Positions 42,574 to 50,719 of a DNA stretch of 64,000 nt are shown here, in pieces. The notes below the pieces were generated by a model. It did no database searches and was not told the origin of the DNA. It saw only the letters and a list, made by a program, of their open reading frames with translations. Both the position numbers and the translations under genes were made by a program. Position 1 is the first letter of the stretch, and each line of letters starts with the position of its first letter. Origin of the DNA: Caballeronia sp. NK8 (lineage in GTDB: Bacteria > Pseudomonadota > Gammaproteobacteria > Burkholderiales > Burkholderiaceae); NCBI RefSeq assembly GCF_018408855.1, contig NZ_AP024325.1, forward strand, positions 248,001 through 312,000, read 5' to 3'.

Positions 42574-43131
42574 GTGCGCTACGCGCTTGCGTTCCTCGTC
42601 AATGTGATCCTGCCTTGGGTCGCTTATCGACTCGCACTGCCGGGTCTCGGCACAGAAGGCGCGCTCCTGGCTTCAGCCGTGCCGCTCTGTATCTGGCTTT
42701 GCGTCGACCTTGCCCGTTTTTCCCATTTCGATGCCCTGAGCGCGATCGTACTGGCCGGCATTCTGATCTCCACTTGCGTGCTTGCGCTGAAACCCGCGAA
42801 CTGGCTTCTGCAATCGCGTGCGCCACTGGTCAGCGGCACCATCGGCGTGTTGTTTCTGCTTTCGCTCCTGTTACGTCGCCCGCTCGTGTTTTACCTTGCG
42901 CGCTCGACGCTCTCGCGCGAGCGCCAGGGCCGCGAACGCGAATTCGACGCGATGTGGCAGAACCGCCCGCAACTCGTGCGATCGATTCGGCTGATGACGG
43001 CCGTCTGGGGCATCGGCCTCGTGAGCGAGAACGCGTTGCGACTGTGGGTGGTCAATTCGATCGACGTCGAACACGCCGGACGTGATTCGAACTGGATCGG
43101 ATACGCCTGCTACGGCGGACTGACGGTCTAG
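42574..43131 (+). CDS. VC0807-like integral membrane protein, probably shortened by a nonsense codon
   Basis: A 185-aa membrane protein with roughly five or six hydrophobic segments and a basic cytosolic loop (about 110-140, rich in Arg and Glu), resembling the VC0807 family of unknown function. GGAG lies nine nt before the GTG start. The frame ends GGLTV-TAG; directly after it the same frame continues for 16 codons (TMLYRRMYLRRQQGQP) to TGA at 43,180-43,182. The basic tail looks like the natural end of such a protein, and TAG may be a mutated Trp codon (TGG). The truncation should be checked against relatives. Confidence 0.75.
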   Translation: MRYALAFLVNVILPWVAYRLALPGLGTEGALLASAVPLCIWLCVDLARFSHFDALSAIVLAGILISTCVLALKPANWLLQSRAPLVSGTIGVLFLLSLLLRRPLVFYLARSTLSRERQGREREFDAMWQNRPQLVRSIRLMTAVWGIGLVSENALRLWVVNSIDVEHAGRDSNWIGYACYGGLTV

Positions 43132-43216
43132 ACGATGCTCTATCGCCGCATGTATCTGCGCAGACAGCAGGGTCAACCCTGATTGTTCCGATGCGCCGTG
43201 CTCTGATACCTTCAAC

Positions 43217-43230
43217 ATCATACGTATGAT
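43217..43230. promoter_or_regulatory. Perfect palindrome upstream of the FadR-type regulator, likely operator
   Basis: ATCATACGTATGAT is a perfect 14-bp palindrome ending 15 nt before the regulator's ATG. Its size and place suit the operator of a FadR-subfamily GntR protein that represses its own gene and the catabolic genes behind it. Confidence 0.65.
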
Positions 43231-43245
43231 CTAGAAGAAAATCCG

Positions 43246-43965
43246 ATGCCAACCTTGCACCGGCAAGTGCTGAACCAGATGGGCGAGCAGATCTGCGCGG
43301 GTAAATTCGCGCCGGGCGAGATTCTGCCCGCCGAAGACGAACTCGCAGAACTGATGCAGGTAAGCCGCATCACGATTCGCGAGACGATGAAGTCGCTGTC
43401 CGCGAAGGGCATGCTCCAGGTGAGACGACGTCACGGCACGATCGTGCTGCCGCGCTCAAGCTGGCAGTTGTTCGATCCCGACGTCATCACATGGCGCGCG
43501 CGCGCCGGCACGGTCGACGCCGATCTCATCCGCGACCTGATGGAATTGCGCACGATCATCGAGCCGAACGCCGCCAAGCTCGCGGCAAAGCGCGCGACAC
43601 CGGAAGACCGCGTTGCGGTGCGTCGCGCGTTCAGGGCGATGGAGCGCGCCGTCGCGGGGCAAGGCGAGTACGTGCCCGCGGATCTCGCGTTTCACGGCGC
43701 GATCCTCACCGCGTGCCACAACCAGTTCGTTCAGCAGATGCAAAACGCGCTCTCCGCGATCCTGCGCACGAGCTTCGAGTTGAGCTCGGAGATCGAGGGC
43801 GGCCCGGCGCGCTCGCTGCCGATGCACGAAGCGTTGTGCATCGCCATCGAGCAAGGCGATGCATCCGCTGCCGAGCAGGCCGTGCTCACGCTGATCGAAC
43901 GCGCGGAAAAGGACTTCGACGATCGCGCGATGCTCAATCGCACCGCGAACGACAAGCCTCTGTAG
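43246..43965 (+). CDS. GntR/FadR-family transcriptional regulator with FCD domain
   Basis: A 239-aa regulator: an N-terminal winged helix (about 6-70, with the recognition region LAELMQVSRITIRETMKSL) and a C-terminal all-helical FCD ligand domain (about 95-220, with RTIIEPNAAKLAA, the metal-ligand region LAFHGAILTACHN and SLPMHEALCIAI). Such proteins usually repress sugar-acid genes and are released by a sugar acid or its breakdown product. It is the first gene of a run ending in a mannonate/gluconate-dehydratase-type enzyme, and a perfect palindrome sits just upstream. AGAAGAAA serves as a weak ribosome site. Confidence 0.92.
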   Translation: MPTLHRQVLNQMGEQICAGKFAPGEILPAEDELAELMQVSRITIRETMKSLSAKGMLQVRRRHGTIVLPRSSWQLFDPDVITWRARAGTVDADLIRDLMELRTIIEPNAAKLAAKRATPEDRVAVRRAFRAMERAVAGQGEYVPADLAFHGAILTACHNQFVQQMQNALSAILRTSFELSSEIEGGPARSLPMHEALCIAIEQGDASAAEQAVLTLIERAEKDFDDRAMLNRTANDKPL

Positions 43966-44069
43966 CAGCGCGTCTCCGATACGCAATTGAAGGACCGCAG
44001 CCTCGAAAAGAGGTCGCGCGGGCGCGCTCGCGTCCGCGTTTTTGAATGTATCTGATCAGGGAAACACGC

Positions 44070-44837
44070 ATGAACAAGTTGTTCGATCTCAATGGCCGCA
44101 CGGCGCTCGTCACGGGCTCGGCGCGCGGCATCGGCTACGCACTCGTGGAAGGGCTCGCGGCGGCGGGTGCGCGCGTCATCGTCAACGGCACGAAGGCCGA
44201 TACCGTCGACGCCGCGGTGAGCCGCCTGCAGGCGCAAGGCTTCCATGCGCGCGGCCGGGCCTTCGACGTCACCGATGAATCGTCCGTCGCCGCCGCCTTC
44301 GCGGCATGGGACGCGGAGGGCATCGAGGTGGACATCGTCGTGAACAACGCGGGCATCCAGTTCCGCAAGCCGATGATCGAACTCGCGCTCGCCGACTGGC
44401 AACGCGTGATCGATACCAATCTGACGAGCGCGTTCATCGTCGCCAGGGAGGCGGCGCGGCGCATGATCGAGCGCAAGCGCGGCGGCAAGATCATCAACAT
44501 CGGCTCGCTGACGAGCGAAGGCGCGCGCGCCACCGTCGCGCCTTACACGGCCGCGAAGGGCGGCATCAAGATGCTCACGCGCGCGATGAGCGCCGAATGG
44601 GCGCCCTTCGACATTCAGGCGAACGCGATCGGCCCCGGCTACATCCTCACCGACATGAATCAGGCGCTCGTCGATAACGCGAGCTTCGACGCATGGGTGA
44701 AGAGCAGCAACCCGTCGCAACGCTGGGGCAAGCCCGAAGAACTCGTCGGCACGGCGGTGTATCTCGCGTCGCCCGCATCGAGCTATGTGAACGGACAGAT
44801 CATTTACGTCGATGGCGGCTGGCTCGCCGTCCTTTGA
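44070..44837 (+). CDS. Short-chain dehydrogenase, gluconate 5-dehydrogenase-like
   Basis: A 255-aa classical SDR: NAD(P) motif TGSARGIG, NNAG near residue 90, catalytic Ser in GSLTS, YTAAK (Tyr and Lys), and the C-terminal YVNGQIIYVDGGW. NGTK after strand 2 resembles the NADP-type gluconate 5-dehydrogenases. The ATG at 44,070 has AGGGAA six nt upstream and is preferred to an ATG eight codons earlier. It probably oxidises or interconverts a hexonate with the neighbouring dehydratase; the 14-nt gap to the transporter and the shared direction suggest one operon. Confidence 0.9.
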   Translation: MNKLFDLNGRTALVTGSARGIGYALVEGLAAAGARVIVNGTKADTVDAAVSRLQAQGFHARGRAFDVTDESSVAAAFAAWDAEGIEVDIVVNNAGIQFRKPMIELALADWQRVIDTNLTSAFIVAREAARRMIERKRGGKIINIGSLTSEGARATVAPYTAAKGGIKMLTRAMSAEWAPFDIQANAIGPGYILTDMNQALVDNASFDAWVKSSNPSQRWGKPEELVGTAVYLASPASSYVNGQIIYVDGGWLAVL

Positions 44838-44850
44838 CATCGGAGATATT

Positions 44851-46170
44851 ATGGATAACTTAAAGACGGTAGCGCCGCAAAGATGGTGGCATCTCATGCC
44901 GATCATCTTCATCACGTACAGCCTCGCTTATCTGGATCGCGCGAACTACGGCTTCGCGGCGGCGGCGGGCATCGACAAGGACCTGGGCATCACGCCCGCG
45001 ACTTCATCGCTGATCGGCTCGCTGTTCTTCCTCGGCTACTGCCTGTTTCAGGTGCCCGGCGCGATCTACGCGCAGAAGAACAGCGTCAAGAAACTGATCT
45101 TCGCGAGCCTGATCCTGTGGGGCGTGTGCGCCGCCGCAACCGGCATGGTCAGCAACATTCCGATGCTGATGACGCTGCGTTTCGTGCTCGGCATCGTCGA
45201 GGCGGCGGTGATGCCGTCGATGCTCATGTACATCAGCCGATGGTTCACGCGCACCGAACGCTCGCGCGCGAACACGTTCCTGATTCTCGGCAATCCGGTG
45301 ACGGTGCTGTGGATGTCGATCGTGTCCGGCTACCTCGTGCGCAACTTCGGCTGGCGCGAGATGTTCGTGATCGAAGGCGTGCCTGCGGTTTTGTGGGCCA
45401 TCGTGTGGTGGTTCACGGTGAAGGATCGTCCGGCCGACGCGCCGTGGATGAGCGACAAGGAGAAAGCCGATTTCGACGCGATCCTCAAGTCCGAGCAGGC
45501 GCATATCGCGCCGGTGCGCGACTACAAGGCGGCGTTCCGTTCGTCGATCGTGCTCAAATGCTGCGCGATTCATGCGTTGTGGAGCATCGGCGTGTACGGG
45601 TTCATCATGTGGCTGCCTTCGATTCTGAAGTCGGCATCGAAGACGATCGATATCGTATCGGTCGGCTGGCTCTCCGCCGTGCCGTATCTCGCGGCCATCG
45701 TGCTGATGCTGATCGCGTCGTATCTGTCGGACAAGACGCGCAATCGCAAGCTCTTCGTGTGGCCCCTGCTGTTGGTCGGCATGATCGCGTTCGTCGGGTC
45801 CTATCTCGTCGGAAGCTCGAATTTCTGGCTGTCGTTCGGCTTGCTCGTGATCGCGGGCGCGACGATGTATGCGCCGTACGGACCGTTCTTCGCGCTCGTG
45901 CCCGAACTGATTCCGAGCAACGTGCTGGGCGGCGCGATCGGTCTGATCAACGCATGTGGCGCGCTCGGCGCGTTCCTCGGCGCGTGGCTGGTCGGTTATC
46001 TGAATGGAGCGACGGGAAGTCCTTCGGCATCCTACGTGTTCATGGCTGCGGCGTTGCTCGCGGCGGTCGTCCTCATGATGCTGGTGCCCGCGCAGTCGGG
46101 CCAGCGCTCGACACCCAGGGGAGGCGCGGGCACGAAGTCCGATGCCGTGTCTTCCGCTCTCGTGGATTAA
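44851..46170 (+). CDS. MFS transporter, anion:cation symporter (hexuronate/hexonate) type
   Basis: A 439-aa major-facilitator protein with about twelve transmembrane segments. The sequence LDRANYGFAAAAGIDKDLGI after helix 1 and the GYCLFQVPGA motif in helix 2 are typical of the ACS family (GudP, ExuT, DgoT relatives), which import sugar acids by proton symport. GGAGATATT precedes the ATG. It lies between the SDR gene (13 nt before) and the dehydratase gene (4 nt after), so a sugar acid is the expected substrate. Confidence 0.92.
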   Translation: MDNLKTVAPQRWWHLMPIIFITYSLAYLDRANYGFAAAAGIDKDLGITPATSSLIGSLFFLGYCLFQVPGAIYAQKNSVKKLIFASLILWGVCAAATGMVSNIPMLMTLRFVLGIVEAAVMPSMLMYISRWFTRTERSRANTFLILGNPVTVLWMSIVSGYLVRNFGWREMFVIEGVPAVLWAIVWWFTVKDRPADAPWMSDKEKADFDAILKSEQAHIAPVRDYKAAFRSSIVLKCCAIHALWSIGVYGFIMWLPSILKSASKTIDIVSVGWLSAVPYLAAIVLMLIASYLSDKTRNRKLFVWPLLLVGMIAFVGSYLVGSSNFWLSFGLLVIAGATMYAPYGPFFALVPELIPSNVLGGAIGLINACGALGAFLGAWLVGYLNGATGSPSASYVFMAAALLAAVVLMMLVPAQSGQRSTPRGGAGTKSDAVSSALVD

Positions 46171-46174
46171 CGCA

Positions 46175-47422
46175 ATGGCAACGCTCATCACCGACGTCAA
46201 AGTCATTCTGACCGCGCCGGAAGGCATCAATCTCATCGTCGTCAGGGTCGAGACGAATCAGCCCGGTTTGTATGGGCTCGGCTGCGCGACGTTCGCTTAC
46301 CGTCATCTCGCGGTCAAGTGTCTGATCGAGGAATACTTGCGGCCTTTGCTCATCGGACGCGATGCCGAAGCGATCGAAGAGCTGTGGCAGCTGATGCATC
46401 AGAACGCATACTGGCGCAATGGTCCGATCGAAAACAACGCCATTTCAGGCGTCGATATGGCGTTGTGGGATATCAAGGGCAAGCAGGCGAACATGCCGCT
46501 GTATCAGTTGTTCGGCGGCAAGGTGCGCGAAGGCGTGCCGATCTATCGTCATGCCGATGGCCGCGATCTGAACGAACTGTGCGAGAACATCCAGCGCTAT
46601 CGTGAGCAGGGCATCACGCATATCCGCTGTCAGAGCGGCGGTTATGGCGGCGGCGCGTTCGGCCGCGCGCCGTCCCATGCGCCCGAAGGCGCGGCGGACG
46701 GTATCTATCTCGACAGCCGCAAGTACATCCGCGAAACGCTCAAACTGTTCGATGGCATCCGCAGCAAGATCGGCTTCGATGTCGCGTTATGTCATGACGT
46801 GCACGAGCGCCTCAAGCCCATCGAAGCGATTCGTTTTGCGCGGGAACTCGAACCCTACGACCTGTTCTTTCTCGAAGATGCGATCGCGCTCGAAGAGGGC
46901 GAGTGGATGCGCCAGTTGCGCGAGAAGACCACGACACCGCTGGCGCAGGGCGAGCTCTTCAACAATCCGTACGAGTGGCGTTTTCTGATCACGGAACGTC
47001 TGATCGATTTCATCCGCGTGCATCTGAGTCAGATCGGCGGCATCACGGCGGGACGCAAGCTGCAGATTTTCGCGGAGCAGTTCGGCGTACGCACCGCGTG
47101 GCATGGTCCGGGCGATATGTCGCCGCTCGCGCATGCGGCGAACATTCATATCGATCTCGCGTCGCGTAATTTCGGCGTGCAGGAATGGTCGGGCACGGAG
47201 CCGCCGAACTTCGTCATCCAGGAGCTCAAAGGACCGCGCGAGGCATTGCTCGATGTGTTCCCCGGGCTGCCGCAGTTTCGCAACGGTTTCGTCTACGCGA
47301 ACGACAAGCCGGGGCTCGGCGTCGATCTCGACGAGACCGAAGCGGCGAAGTATCCGTGCGAGCGCGACGTCACGCTATGGACGCAAACGCGTTTGATGGA
47401 CGGCGGGCTGCAAACGCCTTGA
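46175..47422 (+). CDS. Enolase-superfamily D-mannonate/gluconate dehydratase (RspA/ManD type)
   Basis: A 415-aa sugar-acid dehydratase. The N-terminal capping domain includes the YWRNGPIENNAISGVDMALWDIKGK block; the barrel has IRCQSGGYGG, the metal Asp and catalytic His in HDVHERL, metal Glu residues in FFLEDAIAL and QGELFNNP, and HGPGDMSPLAHAAN near the end. These are the ManD-family signatures; members act on D-mannonate and/or D-gluconate, and the split cannot be made here. The ATG at 46,175 is chosen over an upstream in-frame ATG that would overlap the transporter. The product, 2-keto-3-deoxygluconate, would need a kinase not present in the window. Its last 48 nt overlap a convergent gene. 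Confidence 0.9.
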   Translation: MATLITDVKVILTAPEGINLIVVRVETNQPGLYGLGCATFAYRHLAVKCLIEEYLRPLLIGRDAEAIEELWQLMHQNAYWRNGPIENNAISGVDMALWDIKGKQANMPLYQLFGGKVREGVPIYRHADGRDLNELCENIQRYREQGITHIRCQSGGYGGGAFGRAPSHAPEGAADGIYLDSRKYIRETLKLFDGIRSKIGFDVALCHDVHERLKPIEAIRFARELEPYDLFFLEDAIALEEGEWMRQLREKTTTPLAQGELFNNPYEWRFLITERLIDFIRVHLSQIGGITAGRKLQIFAEQFGVRTAWHGPGDMSPLAHAANIHIDLASRNFGVQEWSGTEPPNFVIQELKGPREALLDVFPGLPQFRNGFVYANDKPGLGVDLDETEAAKYPCERDVTLWTQTRLMDGGLQTP

Positions 47423-48334
47423 GCGTATGCGGGCGGGCGCCGGCAGGAAGCGCCACACGAGCAGCGCGAGAGCAAGCCCTGCCGGTGCCCAGTTCAGACT
47501 GGTCGGCACGCGGTCGCGGTGCGCGTAACGCTCGTCCATCATCGCCGCGACCAGATCTTGCGGCGCGCGCAATCGGCGATAGTCGAACGCAACCTGCTGC
47601 GCGATCGACGACAGATAACGCTCACGCAACTCGGACAGTTCCTCGTGGCTTTCGACGCCCGCGCCCGCGCGCGATTGCGGCGGCACCTGAATCACGTCAT
47701 CCGCGCGCCAGTAGCCGATGCGCTTGCCGTCCCGGTCGGTGCGCGGAATCGGCGCGGGCTGATCGCCGCCGACGCCGATCAGCCAGCCCTTCACCTGGCC
47801 GCGCGGGATATCGGTCACGCGCTGATCGCCGGGCAGGACCGGCGGCGCTTCCTGCCCGTCCGTGAAGAACAGAATGCTCGCATCATGTCCTATGCTCGTC
47901 GCCGTGCGCACGGCCGCATAAACGCCGCCTTCGGCCACGCGGCTCCAGTTGGTCCAGCGCATGTCGCCGCCGATACTGTCCAGCGAAGCGAGCAGCGCAT
48001 CGAAATTGGCGCAGACCTCGATCGGCGGAACGAGCAGCAACGTGCTCTGTCCCGTGAAGATGTTCCAGCCTATCTTCGATCCGCACGGCAAACGCTCCAG
48101 ACCTTCCCGCATGGCCGCGCGCGCGAAGTCGAGCCTGCTGATCGGCGTGCTTCCCGTGCCGACATCCTCGACATCCATGCTTTGCGTGATGTCGAACGTG
48201 ACGATGTAGCTGTACACGTTGCGCTGAAACATCACATCGGGCATCCAGACCGCGGCGGCAAGCAGGGGCACGGCCGCGACGATGGCCCAGTTTCGCCGTT
48301 TCAGGAACGCGAGCGTCGCAGCGATGGCGCTCAT
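47375..48334 (-). CDS. VWA-domain membrane protein (BatB-like), last gene of the MoxR operon
   Basis: A 319-aa protein with an N-terminal transmembrane helix (about 13-32), a von Willebrand A domain (about 40-200) with the metal site DITQSMD, and a C-terminal hydrophobic helix (LNWAPAGLALALLVWRFLP) followed by a short basic tail. The layout is that of Bat/VWA proteins whose domain sits in the periplasm. Its ATG overlaps the TPR gene's TGA (ATGA). The 3' end overlaps the end of the convergent dehydratase gene by 48 bp. Confidence 0.85.
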   Translation of the reverse strand: MSAIAATLAFLKRRNWAIVAAVPLLAAAVWMPDVMFQRNVYSYIVTFDITQSMDVEDVGTGSTPISRLDFARAAMREGLERLPCGSKIGWNIFTGQSTLLLVPPIEVCANFDALLASLDSIGGDMRWTNWSRVAEGGVYAAVRTATSIGHDASILFFTDGQEAPPVLPGDQRVTDIPRGQVKGWLIGVGGDQPAPIPRTDRDGKRIGYWRADDVIQVPPQSRAGAGVESHEELSELRERYLSSIAQQVAFDYRRLRAPQDLVAAMMDERYAHRDRVPTSLNWAPAGLALALLVWRFLPAPARIRSRRLQPAVHQTRLRP

Positions 48335-48876
48335 GGCAGATCATCGCTTTGCGCGCCTCGCAGTTTCACCGTCGAGCGCTTCTTGACTTCCGCGTCCTCC
48401 TGATCGCCGGGCGTTTCGGGTGCGAGCCACAGCGCGCGTTCGAGGTTGTAGCGCGCGTCCCAGTCGTCGGGCATCAGCCGCAGCGCCGCGCGATAGCGCT
48501 CCTTGGCTTGCTCGAGCAGCGGCAGCGAACGGATCGGACCCGCGCCGTCCGCACCGGCCGCTTCGCGCAAATGCATGTTGCCGAGATCGAACAGCGCTGC
48601 GGCTTGTATCGCGTGATCGTCGGGCTGCGTGACGAGCGCATCGAAGAGCCGTTGCGCTTCGTTCGGCCGTCCCGCTTTCGCGAGCGACACCGCGCGCGCG
48701 AGCCGCACTTCGGGCGCGTCGTCACGCTGCTGTGCGGCAGGGCCATTGGCCGTGACTGCGTTCAGCGCCGCCGCGACGGCTTGCGCGTGCCGCAGCATTG
48801 CCCAGTCGTAAGCGGCCATCGCGGCGAAGCAGAGCGCTGCTGCGCCGAATGCGAGGTGAACGGCGCCGCGCCTCAT
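48331..48876 (-). CDS. Membrane-anchored TPR-like protein (BatC-like)
   Basis: A 181-aa protein with an N-terminal hydrophobic helix (about 7-24) and TPR-like helical repeats (about 50-150: RLARAVSLAKAGRPNEAQRLFDAL, ALFDLGNMHLREAAG, RYRAALRLMPDDWDARYNLE). TPR proteins of this position scaffold the two VWA neighbours. The ATG at 48,876 overlaps the upstream gene's TGA (ATGA), and its own stop overlaps the next ATG, so all three are translationally coupled. Confidence 0.82.
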   Translation of the reverse strand: MRRGAVHLAFGAAALCFAAMAAYDWAMLRHAQAVAAALNAVTANGPAAQQRDDAPEVRLARAVSLAKAGRPNEAQRLFDALVTQPDDHAIQAAALFDLGNMHLREAAGADGAGPIRSLPLLEQAKERYRAALRLMPDDWDARYNLERALWLAPETPGDQEDAEVKKRSTVKLRGAQSDDLP

Positions 48877-49853
48877 GACCAGCTCCGTACCTGAACGAGC
48901 CGCAGCGCCAGCAGCGCCGCGCACGCGAACAGCGCGAGCGCGAAGCACAGCGTGCTGCAATCCTGCCGTGGCAGGCGCTCCTCGAATGTGACGACCGCGC
49001 TGTGCTGCCGGTCGATGTCCGACATCGCCGTGGCCATCGCTGCTGCGTCTTCCGCCTGATACAGCCGGTAAGGCGACGAAAGTCCCTGAAAATAGCGATG
49101 CAGTTCCGCTTCCTCGGACTGATCGTCGGCGAGAGCGGGCTTCGTGAGATCGGGACTGTAGACGCCGCTTCGCAGATAGACGAAGTACAGCGCGACACCA
49201 TTGCGCGCCAGGCCGCCGCTGATGGCGGCGCGCGCGTCGGCATCGAGATGCGCGCCGCCGTCGGAGACCAGTACGATGGCGCGGCGGCCGGCGTAGCTGT
49301 GTCCATCGAACTGACGGATTGCGGCGATCAGGCCGCGGTCGAGGCGCGTGTCCGGCGTGCCGCGGCCGATCGCCGTGCCCGACAGCGCCGCGTCGATGAT
49401 CCGGTGATTCGCCGTGAACGGCACGGCGAGAACGGGGCTGATGCCGAACATCATGAAGGCGAGCCGGTCGTCCGGCCGTCCGGCGACGAAGCGTTCGAGC
49501 GCATGGCGCGCCACGGCGTTCTTCGTTTGACCGCGCGGCTCGGCGACGGGCGTCCTCGACATCACGCCATCCATGCTCGCGCTGCGGTCCATCAGAATCA
49601 GGATCTCGGACGCGGTGCCGGTGCGCATGACCTGAACATGCGAGCGCCCCGGACCCGCCAGACCGAAGACGATGGCGAGCAGCGCCAGCATCGCGCACAG
49701 GCGTCGCCCATGTTCGATCGCCGCGCCGATGGCATCGCGCGGCAGCCAGTCGATCGACGAATAAGAGAATGCCTCCGCTGGCCTCGGCAGCAAGGGTAGA
49801 AGCGCGAGCGGCAGCATGAGCAGGAGCCAGGGCCGGAGGAAATCGACAGGCAT
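48873..49853 (-). CDS. VWA-domain membrane protein (BatA-like)
   Basis: A 326-aa protein: N-terminal hydrophobic helices (about 7-25 and 50-68), a von Willebrand A domain with metal site DRSASMD (near 88), a second metal residue region in RGTPDTRLDRGL, LVSDGGAHLD, and a final transmembrane helix near the C terminus (CFALALFACAALLALRLV). Typical BatA-type layout. The ATG at 49,853 is 5 nt after the upstream stop, with AGGA a few bases before. A much longer frame exists upstream but overlaps two real genes and was not used. Confidence 0.85.
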   Translation of the reverse strand: MPVDFLRPWLLLMLPLALLPLLPRPAEAFSYSSIDWLPRDAIGAAIEHGRRLCAMLALLAIVFGLAGPGRSHVQVMRTGTASEILILMDRSASMDGVMSRTPVAEPRGQTKNAVARHALERFVAGRPDDRLAFMMFGISPVLAVPFTANHRIIDAALSGTAIGRGTPDTRLDRGLIAAIRQFDGHSYAGRRAIVLVSDGGAHLDADARAAISGGLARNGVALYFVYLRSGVYSPDLTKPALADDQSEEAELHRYFQGLSSPYRLYQAEDAAAMATAMSDIDRQHSAVVTFEERLPRQDCSTLCFALALFACAALLALRLVQVRSWS

Positions 49854-49858
49854 GACCG

Positions 49859-50719
49859 TCAGCGCCTCTTCTCGGCCTGATACAGCGCTCGCGCGAACTC
49901 GCGCAGGGCGAACGGCGTCGATGCGCCGTCGCGATTGAAGAAGCGCTGCTGCGAGCTTGCATAGAACGCTTCGACGCGCGACCGGAGCGCTTCGAGATAC
50001 GGCGCGCGCGCGAGCAGCGCGTGCAGCGACGTGGCGTGAACGACCTGACCGGCGGCTTCGTCGAGCGCGCGATGCAGATGGAGCCATGCTCGGTCGCTGG
50101 CGTCGATGTCGCGTGTATCGAGCGTGCGAATCGCCTGCCATGCGCGGGCGAAGGGCAGCCGTCGCGCGTCCTCGCGCCTGCGCCACGATGCCCACGCGGC
50201 CCAGCCTGCCAGCGTGACGAAGAGGAGCGCGAGCCACGCCCGCATGCGGCGACGCGGTTCCACTTGATCCGGCGGCGCGACGATGCGGTCCGGCCTCAGC
50301 GGCTGAAGATCGCCCGCGCGGAATGACGCGCGCGGCGTCAGGGGCGCGACGCTGATCGGCCACGCGGCCACATGCAGCGTTGCGCCGTTGGCCGCCGCGA
50401 GTTCGAATGCGGGCAGTTCGGCTTGCGTGAGCGTCTGCGCGGCGTTGACGATCTGATAGTCGATGACCATCCACGAGCGGCCTTGCGCATCCTTCTCGAT
50501 GCGCGGCGCGCGGCGTTCGAGCCACACGCCGACGCGTCCCGCCGATGGCATCGGCAGGTCGCCATCGATGGGAAGGAGCACGCGTTGTGTCAGCACATCG
50601 CCGAGAACGTGGCCGAATGCGCGCGGTTGCTCGACGATGGCATCCTGCGCGTGGCAAGGGCCATTCAGCGCGACAATCATCGCGACGATGGCCATACGCA
50701 CGGCCCGGCCGCGTCTCAT
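49859..50719 (-). CDS. Bat-operon membrane protein of unknown role (signal peptide, one central transmembrane helix)
   Basis: A 286-aa protein with a signal peptide (MAIVAMIVALNGPCHAQ from residue 9), a beta-rich periplasmic part (about 30-150), one transmembrane helix (about 155-175, LALLFVTLAGWAAWASW) and a helical cytosolic C-terminal part. This corresponds to the protein usually found between DUF58 and VWA genes in MoxR operons (DUF4381/BatD-like position). The ATG overlaps the DUF58 stop as ATGA. The specific biochemical role is unknown. Confidence 0.78.
   Translation of the reverse strand: MRRGRAVRMAIVAMIVALNGPCHAQDAIVEQPRAFGHVLGDVLTQRVLLPIDGDLPMPSAGRVGVWLERRAPRIEKDAQGRSWMVIDYQIVNAAQTLTQAELPAFELAAANGATLHVAAWPISVAPLTPRASFRAGDLQPLRPDRIVAPPDQVEPRRRMRAWLALLFVTLAGWAAWASWRRREDARRLPFARAWQAIRTLDTRDIDASDRAWLHLHRALDEAAGQVVHATSLHALLARAPYLEALRSRVEAFYASSQQRFFNRDGASTPFALREFARALYQAEKRR

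Noticed and set aside
48331..49962. One 543-codon frame covering the TPR gene and extending upstream
   Set aside because: Its first 360 codons are antiparallel-frame sequence inside the VWA gene; only the last 181 codons, from the ATG at 48,876, look like a protein.
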